Shown here: piece after piece, positions 47,347 to 52,451 of the stretch
Position numbering within the stretch: the stretch's first letter is position 1
Layout: the number at the start of each line of letters is the position of its first letter
Position numbers and translations under genes: made by a program
Notes under the pieces: generated by a model
Databases searched by the model: none
What the model was told of the DNA's origin: nothing
The model's input: the letters and a program-made list of their open reading frames with translations, nothing else
Source: Oscillospiraceae bacterium
GTDB lineage: Bacteria; Bacillota; Clostridia; Oscillospirales; Ruminococcaceae
DNA length: 52,451 nt
Direction of reading: 5' to 3'
Assembly (NCBI GenBank): GCA_017481565.1
Contig: JAFUOZ010000030.1
Span: 1-52,451, forward strand

Positions 47347-47382
47347 CAGCTCGCTGCATTAGCTGCAGCGAGCTGTTTTTTT
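47347..47382 (+). terminator. rho-independent terminator of groESL
   Basis: CAGCTCGCTGCA-ttagc-TGCAGCGAGCTG with seven T residues. Confidence 0.93.
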
Positions 47383-47503
47383 GTGCATTTTTAACAAAAA
47401 TACGCTTTTCCATTGATTTTCAAGGTCAATAGAATTTATACCCAACAATATATAAAATTTATGGCATTATTTTGGATATACTGCTGAATATAATTTTATC
47501 AAA

Positions 47504-47580
47504 ACACTATATATTGACAAAATCCAAAAACGTGATACAATATATAGTGTGAGATGTAAATTCGACACCACTATATATAG
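47504..47580. promoter_or_regulatory. NrdR boxes over the nrdD promoter
   Basis: ACACTATATATTGACA (47504) and TACAATATATAGTGTG (47536) match the NrdR box and start 32 bases apart, three helical turns, as usual for NrdR pairs. A third similar site, ACACCACTATATATAG, lies at 47565. The promoter TTGACA (47514) and TACAAT (47536) is overlapped by the first two, so NrdR with bound nucleotide should block transcription. Confidence 0.8.
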
Positions 47581-47620
47581 ATAAAATACATAGAAAAATA
47601 TAAAAAAGCATAAACCGTGG

Positions 47621-47718
47621 GTTATGTGACTGAGCCTGTATATTTTATTCTAAAATCAAGACGGATAAAAAATATACAGGTACTTTTATGATGATATACA
47701 TATAAAAAATCACATAGC
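47621..47718 (+). promoter_or_regulatory. structured 5' leader of nrdD
   Basis: An outer stem GTTATGTGA / TCACATAGC encloses an inner perfect 12-base stem CCTGTATATTTT / AAAATATACAGG. It lies in the ~190-base leader between the NrdR boxes and nrdD. No known riboswitch consensus is recognised. Confidence 0.55.
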
Positions 47719-47769
47719 TTATTTCTGTATTTATATACCTATTTACTCATGTGAAAGGAAGATCTAAAG

Positions 47770-49932
47770 ATGACGATTATCAAACGCAGCGGTTCGGAGG
47801 AAACCTTTGATATCAGAAAAATACATAACGCTGTAGCCAAGGCCAATAACAGTGTAAAGGAAATGGAACGTCTCAGCGAGGAGCAGATAACCGATATCTG
47901 TTCCAATGTTGAAAAAATATGCTCCGATATGGGCCGTGCCGCAGGGGTTGAAGAAATTCAGGATATGGTCGAAATGCAGATCATGAAGCATGACGCATAT
48001 CCCGTTGCAAAGAATTATATCACCTACCGCTATCAGAGAGCACTGGTAAGAAAATCCAATTCTACTGATGAGCAGATACTCAGCCTTCTGGAATGCAACA
48101 ACGAGGAGATCAAGCAGGAAAATTCCAACAAGAACCCCACTGTCAACAGTGTTCAGCGTGACTATATGGCAGGCGAGGTCAGCAAGGATATCACAAAGCG
48201 TCTCCTTCTTCCTCAGCAGGTTGTAGAGGCTCATGAGCAGGGAATAATCCATTTCCATGACGCTGATTATTTTGCTCAGCACATGCACAACTGCTGTCTG
48301 GTAAATCTGGAGGATATGCTCCAGAACGGCACTGTTATCAGCGAAACAATGATAGATAAGCCAAAGAGCTTCTCCACAGCCTGCAATATCGCAACTCAGA
48401 TAATCGCACAGATCGCTTCCTCACAGTACGGCGGACAGAGTATCTCTCTTGCGCATCTTGCACCCTTTGTTCAGGTGAGCCGTGAGAAATTCCGCAAGGA
48501 AGTAAAGGCTGAGTTTGAGGCGGCGGGAATAAACTGCACCGTTGACGAGATCAACCGTATCGCAGAAATGCGCGTTATGGAAGAGATCAAGAGAGGTGTT
48601 CAGACTATTCAGTATCAGGTCATCACTCTTATGACCACAAACGGACAGGCTCCCTTTGTTACTGTGTTCATGTATCTTGATGAAGTTCCCGAGGGGCAGA
48701 CAAGAGATGACCTGGCGGTAATTATCGAAGAGGTGCTCAATCAGCGCATACTGGGCGTAAAGAACGAAAAGGGCGTTTATATCACACCTGCATTCCCCAA
48801 GCTTATATATGTTCTGGAAGAGGACAATATCAGAGAGGGCAGCCGTTACTGGAATCTGACAAAGCTTGCGGCAAAGTGTACCGCCAAAAGAATGGTACCC
48901 GACTATATATCAGAAAAGGTTATGCATCAGCTTAAGGAAGGCAACTGCTATACCTGCATGGGCTGCCGCTCATTCCTTACGGTATATAAGGACGAAAACG
49001 AAAAATACAAGTTCTACGGAAGATTCAATCAGGGTGTTGTTACTATCAATCTTGTTGACGCTGCCTGCTCCTCCGAGGGCGACAGGGAGCGTTTCTGGAA
49101 TATCCTTGATGAGCGTCTGGAGCTTTGCAGAAAGGCTCTTATGTGCCGTCACAACAGATTGAAGGGTACTCTTTCAGATGCAGCACCTATACTGTGGCAG
49201 TACGGTGCGCTGGCTCGTCTTAAGAAGGGTGAGCCTATCACAAAGCTGCTTTACGGCGGATATTCAACGATCTCTCTCGGCTATGCGGGACTTTGTGAAT
49301 GTACCAGATATATGACAGGCAAATCTCATACAGACCCTGAGGCAACTCCCTTTGCACTTGAGGTCATGCAGAGACTTAATGACGCTTGCGCTAAGTGGCG
49401 TGCGGAAACTACCATTGATTTCAGCCTTTACGGTACTCCTCTTGAATCCACTACATATAAATTTGCAAAGTGCTTACAGAAGCGTTTCGGTATCATCGAG
49501 GGCGTTACCGACAAGAATTATATTACAAACAGCTATCATGTTCATGTTACAGAGGATATCAATGCCTTTGAAAAGCTTAAGTTTGAGTCACAGTTTCAGA
49601 AGCTTTCTCCCGGAGGTGCTATCAGCTATGTTGAAGTACCCAATATGCAGCAGAACATTGACGCTGTGCTTACTGTGATGCAGTATATCTATGAGAATAT
49701 CATGTATGCAGAGCTTAATACAAAAAGTGATTTCTGTCAGGTATGCGGCTATGACGGTGAAATATCCATCGTATCCGACGAGGACGGAAAGCTTGTATGG
49801 GAGTGTCCTAACTGCCAAAACCGCAATCAGGATAAGATGAATGTTGCAAGGCGTACCTGCGGATATATCGGCACTCAGTTCTGGAATCAGGGAAGAACTC
49901 AGGAAATAAAGGAAAGAGTACTTCATCTATAA
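47770..49932 (+). CDS. nrdD: anaerobic (class III) ribonucleoside-triphosphate reductase
   Basis: NrdD makes deoxynucleotides without oxygen through a glycyl radical. At 720 residues it has an N-terminal ATP cone (IIKRSGSEETFDIRKIHNAVAKA, 1-90), the barrel with HFHDADYF near 158 and the NTYTCMGCRSFL-like CYTCMGC near 395, a zinc site of CxxC pairs (CQVCGYDGE and CPNCQN, 657-683) and the glycyl loop RRTCGYIGTQFWNQGR (Gly near 703). AAAGGAAG precedes the start. nrdG follows 21 bases later. The NrdR boxes and structured leader suggest two levels of control. Confidence 0.97.
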   Translation: MTIIKRSGSEETFDIRKIHNAVAKANNSVKEMERLSEEQITDICSNVEKICSDMGRAAGVEEIQDMVEMQIMKHDAYPVAKNYITYRYQRALVRKSNSTDEQILSLLECNNEEIKQENSNKNPTVNSVQRDYMAGEVSKDITKRLLLPQQVVEAHEQGIIHFHDADYFAQHMHNCCLVNLEDMLQNGTVISETMIDKPKSFSTACNIATQIIAQIASSQYGGQSISLAHLAPFVQVSREKFRKEVKAEFEAAGINCTVDEINRIAEMRVMEEIKRGVQTIQYQVITLMTTNGQAPFVTVFMYLDEVPEGQTRDDLAVIIEEVLNQRILGVKNEKGVYITPAFPKLIYVLEEDNIREGSRYWNLTKLAAKCTAKRMVPDYISEKVMHQLKEGNCYTCMGCRSFLTVYKDENEKYKFYGRFNQGVVTINLVDAACSSEGDRERFWNILDERLELCRKALMCRHNRLKGTLSDAAPILWQYGALARLKKGEPITKLLYGGYSTISLGYAGLCECTRYMTGKSHTDPEATPFALEVMQRLNDACAKWRAETTIDFSLYGTPLESTTYKFAKCLQKRFGIIEGVTDKNYITNSYHVHVTEDINAFEKLKFESQFQKLSPGGAISYVEVPNMQQNIDAVLTVMQYIYENIMYAELNTKSDFCQVCGYDGEISIVSDEDGKLVWECPNCQNRNQDKMNVARRTCGYIGTQFWNQGRTQEIKERVLHL

Positions 49933-49953
49933 TCGGAAAAAGGAGGTCTGTTC

Positions 49954-50481
49954 ATGAATTACGGCGAGATAAAAAACTGCGATATTTCCAATGGTCCCGG
50001 TGTAAGAGTTTCCTTATTTGTCAGCGGCTGTACACATCACTGTGAGGGCTGTTTCAATCCTATGACATGGGATTTTGAATATGGCGAGCCCTTTGACGAA
50101 AATGCCGAGCAGCAGCTTATGGATATGCTTGCTCCCGATTACATAAACGGGTTCTCCCTTTTAGGCGGCGAGCCATTGGAGCATGAAAATCAGAAACGGC
50201 TGCTCCCCCTTTTAAGACGTGTAAAGGAAGTATATCCGAATAAGAGTATATGGTGCTACACAGGCTATACCTTTGAGACGGATATTCTCGGTAAGATGTT
50301 CAGAGAATATGAAGAGACCGAGGAGCTTATGTCATACATAGACATTCTTGTTGACGGTGAATTTATTTTAGAGCAGAAAAATATTTCTCTCCGTTTCAGA
50401 GGTTCTGAAAATCAGAGGATAATTGATGTTAAAAAGTCACTCAGAAATGGTTTTACTGTTTTATGGAGCAGGCTTGACTGA
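49954..50481 (+). CDS. nrdG: anaerobic ribonucleotide reductase activating protein (radical SAM)
   Basis: NrdG uses a [4Fe-4S] cluster and S-adenosylmethionine to form the glycyl radical on NrdD. At 175 residues it has the family size. The CxxxCxxC cluster motif is CTHHCEGC near 26, preceded by SNGPGVRVSLFVSG; the GGEP motif is in SLLGGEPL near 73. AAAGGAGG, a strong ribosome site, precedes the start, 21 bases after nrdD. Confidence 0.95.
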   Translation: MNYGEIKNCDISNGPGVRVSLFVSGCTHHCEGCFNPMTWDFEYGEPFDENAEQQLMDMLAPDYINGFSLLGGEPLEHENQKRLLPLLRRVKEVYPNKSIWCYTGYTFETDILGKMFREYEETEELMSYIDILVDGEFILEQKNISLRFRGSENQRIIDVKKSLRNGFTVLWSRLD

Positions 50482-50497
50482 TAAAAATATTATTATT

Positions 50498-50533
50498 TCC
50501 GATCCCGATATAAGTGCGGGATCGGATTTTTTT
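50498..50533 (+). terminator. rho-independent terminator of nrdDG
   Basis: TCCGATCCCG-atataagtg-CGGGATCGGA with seven T residues. Confidence 0.92.
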
Positions 50534-50537
50534 GCTG

Positions 50538-50566
50538 TTGACTTTTTATGAAAATTTTGTTATAAT
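50538..50566 (+). promoter_or_regulatory. sigma-A promoter at the start of the accessory segment
   Basis: TTGACT and TATAAT with 17 bases between, five bases after the nrdG terminator's T-tract. It faces the toxin-like fragment. Confidence 0.65.
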
Positions 50567-50573
50567 TATTACA

Positions 50574-50882
50574 GATTTTGACTTTGAAGAATTTTTTATT
50601 CTGACAAGCAATAAGAGTCCGTCATACCCTAACGCAGCTGTAAATGGTGTTTTTCTGCCGTATAAACGTAATGAATATGTGACAACTGAATCCATGCATA
50701 CGGGTAATCATTTGAGGAGTTACTATAATATTATTGAAAATCGGTTTAGCAAAATCGATGAGAAAATCAATGATGAAAACTTATCATATAGTGAAGCAAG
50801 GACCTGTATTAGCAAAGAACTACAGGATATCCGAACAGCTATTATGAATGGAGAAATAATAACTAATAATTCAAAGAAATAA
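50574..50882 (+). pseudogene. AHH-nuclease-like toxin tip without a start codon
   Basis: About 102 residues in an open frame with no usable start after the promoter; the first ATG (50694) falls inside the domain. The block NAAVNGVFLPYKRN...MHTGNHLRSYYNIIENRF resembles the AHH-type HNH nuclease at the end of polymorphic toxins, where GVFLP and the His residues before the helix (H-T-G-N-H) are typical. Its usual partner on the N-terminal side is a long secretion and repeat part, missing here. An immunity-like gene follows nine bases downstream. I read it as an orphan toxin tip, silent or awaiting fusion by recombination; a very small toxin with a non-standard start is possible. Confidence 0.55.
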
Positions 50883-50891
50883 GGAGTATTT

Positions 50892-51610
50892 ATGAAAATA
50901 TACAAACTACTTACGCAGAATAATGGGAAAATCTGCATTTATTCTGACAATAACGAGTTGAATTGTTTAGAACTTTGGAGACAATACAGACCCTATATGG
51001 ATAATGACAAGCTTATTGAAGAATGGGAGGCTGTGCATATATATACAGATAGTCCTATTAACAAAAGAAAAAAATATACAATGTTATGCATCATAATGTC
51101 ATGTATTATATTGTTGATGAATCAAGCAAACAAATCATTGAAAAAGAATTTTCGGATTGTATCCAATTTTTAGATGTAATCAACGATGATGACCCATTAA
51201 CTAACTATTATTTATTATATCCGTATAAAAGCATTGAAGGATTGGATATTGATAAATCTAAGTGCAGTTTCAGAAAAGGAGAAACCGCATACTCAGATGT
51301 TTATAAATTTGTTTTTAAAAAGAATATTGAATACTGTCCGATTTTTAAGATGAGGTGCGGAAATACTGTTTATAAGCTTATGGTAATGGCAACCGACAAA
51401 TTTAAAAACTTCATAGAATCAAATAATATTACAGGTTTTGATTTTGAGGAAGTCTTTGATTTTGATGAGGCTTTTTCATCTGAAACCGAAAAAACGACCG
51501 ATAACATAACAGAACAAAAATGTACAGTCAATAATAACCGCAATTCAAATAAAGCATATAATATTCCGATAGAATACTCAGACGGAAATCAAAATAACAG
51601 GAGGAATATC
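50892..51610 (+). pseudogene. immunity-like protein, copy 1, with frame change at an A7 run
   Basis: Starting MKIYKLLTQNNGKICIYS, with AAGGAG five bases before the ATG, the frame matches copy 2 up to SPINKRKK, then loses it; reading one base back at the A-run 51068-51074 restores the match (YNVMHHNVMYYIVDES...). The restored frame stays open through ATDKFKNFIESNNITGFDFEEVFDFD and runs in frame into copy 2 without a stop. Parts of the layout recall Imm11/DUF1629-type immunity proteins, with low certainty. The heptamer A-AAA-AAA is in the right phase for -1 slippage. A plain deletion or an assembly error is equally possible. Confidence 0.55.
51441..51588. repeat. near-identical segment shared by the two immunity-like copies
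   Basis: This stretch recurs at 52161-52308, exactly 720 bases later, with only a few differences, whereas the sequence before it has diverged far more. The identity ends abruptly inside GACGGAAA. This fits recent recombination or gene conversion over the shared linker. Confidence 0.85.
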
Positions 51611-52451
51611 ATGAAGATATATAGATTACATACAGAAGAAAATGGAATCTGGTGTTTATATTCGGAAAGCAATAAGTTTAATTGCTTAGATTTTCTGGAC
51701 CATTATTCATCAGATATGGACGAAGACAAACGATTTGATAATTGCGAACCATTATATTTTTATATGAACAGTCCCATAAATAAAAGACAAAAAGAATACA
51801 ATATTATGTATTATAATTTAATGTTTTTAATCGTTGATAAATCAACAAAGGTTGCATTGGAGTACAATTTTTCTGATAGTATTCAATTTATCGAAACGAT
51901 CAACGAGGACGACTCGTCAAAAGAGTATTATTTTCTCAATCCATTCAGAAGTATAGACGGATTAGATTTAAATAAATCAGAATACAGCTGTATGCCAAAA
52001 TCGAGAATACCTAGTATGATTAAAAAATACGTTTTCAAAAAAGATGTCAGCTATTATCCCATATTCAAATTGAATTATGGGGGCGCAGTCTATAGCACGA
52101 AAATGTTCGCAACCGACGAATTTAAAGACTTCATAGAATCAAACGGAATCACAGGGCTTGTGTTTGAGGAAGTCTTTGATTTTGACAAGGCTTTTTCATC
52201 TGAAACCGAAAAAACAACCGATAACATAACAGAACAAAAATGTACAGTCAATAATAACCGCAATTCAAATAAAGCATATAATATTCCGATAAAATACTCA
52301 GACGGAAAATATCTGCTGAGCAAAATAAAAAATGATCAGGGCGAAAACTTCATTATGGAACTTGATAATTGCGGTATGCTTACGAACAACAAGAATAATT
52401 ATATTGTATATGACCTGAATGTTGAGGATATACCTCAAAACACAGAGATTA
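51611..52451 (+). CDS. immunity-like protein, copy 2 (3' end cut by window edge)
   Basis: An open frame of 280 residues that continues past the window. MKIYRLHTEENGIWCLYS starts it, with AGGAGG before the ATG. The middle holds SIDGLDLNKSEYSC, KKDVSYYPIFKLNYGGAVYSTKMFATDEFKDFIESNGITGLVFEEVFDF, which recalls Imm11/DUF1629 immunity proteins. A linker (SSETEKTTDNITEQKC) nearly identical in both copies precedes a further segment ending YIVYDLNVEDIPQNTEI. It is soluble, Asn/Lys/Tyr-rich and more AT-rich than the rest of the window, which suggests transfer. Together with the AHH tip it forms a toxin/immunity module; protection against that nuclease is inferred from order only. Confidence 0.6.
   Translation, partial: MKIYRLHTEENGIWCLYSESNKFNCLDFLDHYSSDMDEDKRFDNCEPLYFYMNSPINKRQKEYNIMYYNLMFLIVDKSTKVALEYNFSDSIQFIETINEDDSSKEYYFLNPFRSIDGLDLNKSEYSCMPKSRIPSMIKKYVFKKDVSYYPIFKLNYGGAVYSTKMFATDEFKDFIESNGITGLVFEEVFDFDKAFSSETEKTTDNITEQKCTVNNNRNSNKAYNIPIKYSDGKYLLSKIKNDQGENFIMELDNCGMLTNNKNNYIVYDLNVEDIPQNTEI

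Noticed and set aside
47621..47718. Adenosylcobalamin riboswitch before nrdD
   Set aside because: The conserved core of that riboswitch is not seen, and class III reductase does not use cobalamin.

Overview
The window reads as chromosome of a strictly anaerobic, low-to-moderate GC Clostridia of the Ruminococcus type. The evidence is an intracellular cellobiose phosphorylase (GH94), a class III (anaerobic) ribonucleotide reductase with its radical-SAM activase, a HrcA/CIRCE-controlled groESL operon, a small SRP RNA upstream of dnaX-ybaB-recR, an IreB-family protein, and sigma-A promoters with strong Shine-Dalgarno sites. The genus is an inference; no rRNA gene is present to confirm it.

Layout. 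1-8.7 kb: a CdaR/PucR-type regulator cut by the window edge, a small minus-strand operon of HD phosphohydrolase, histidine phosphatase and PHP phosphoesterase, then a 1.5-kb block bounded by two ~300-bp inverted repeat arms that holds a 57-bp tandem array and one small unknown gene, then nadA, an AI-2E-family transporter, a small membrane protein behind a LexA-like box, and a Gfo/Idh/MocA oxidoreductase. 8.9-10.9 kb: two paralogous membrane proteins in a stretch rich in palindromic repeats and a duplicated promoter. 10.9-20.8 kb: a plus-strand run of zapA, U32 protease-like rlhA, a membrane HD-GYP protein, DUF4321, HAD hydrolase, PBP2, MinD and methylglyoxal synthase, which looks like a remnant of the mre-min-rod-mgsA cluster. 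20.9-25.9 kb: four plus-strand genes around a bactofilin, including a degenerate NodB-fold protein and a repeat-bearing membrane protein. 26-32 kb: a secreted transglutaminase-like protein, a GNAT, a membrane diguanylate cyclase and a Xer recombinase. 32-35.8 kb: recR, ybaB, dnaX, a TPR membrane protein and the SRP RNA. 36-47.3 kb: ireB, a PdaA-type deacetylase, a double GNAT, carB, Nudix, cellobiose phosphorylase and groES-groEL. 47.4-50.5 kb: nrdD-nrdG behind NrdR boxes and a structured leader. 50.5 kb to the end: an AT-rich accessory segment with an AHH-nuclease-like toxin tip that lacks a start codon, followed by two tandem immunity-like genes, the first carrying a one-base frame change at an in-phase A-AAA-AAA heptamer.

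Threads. Cell envelope and division genes (ZapA, PBP2, MinD, bactofilin, IreB, PdaA) dominate the middle; c-di-GMP turnover is represented by one HD-GYP and one diguanylate cyclase. Four loci carry copies of a ~97-116-bp palindromic element bounded by TTAA, one of them nested in another, and one copy encodes the C-terminus of a neighbouring protein. The most system-like novelties are the inverted-repeat-bounded cassette at 3.3-4.8 kb, the TTAA palindromic element family, and the toxin/immunity segment at the right edge.
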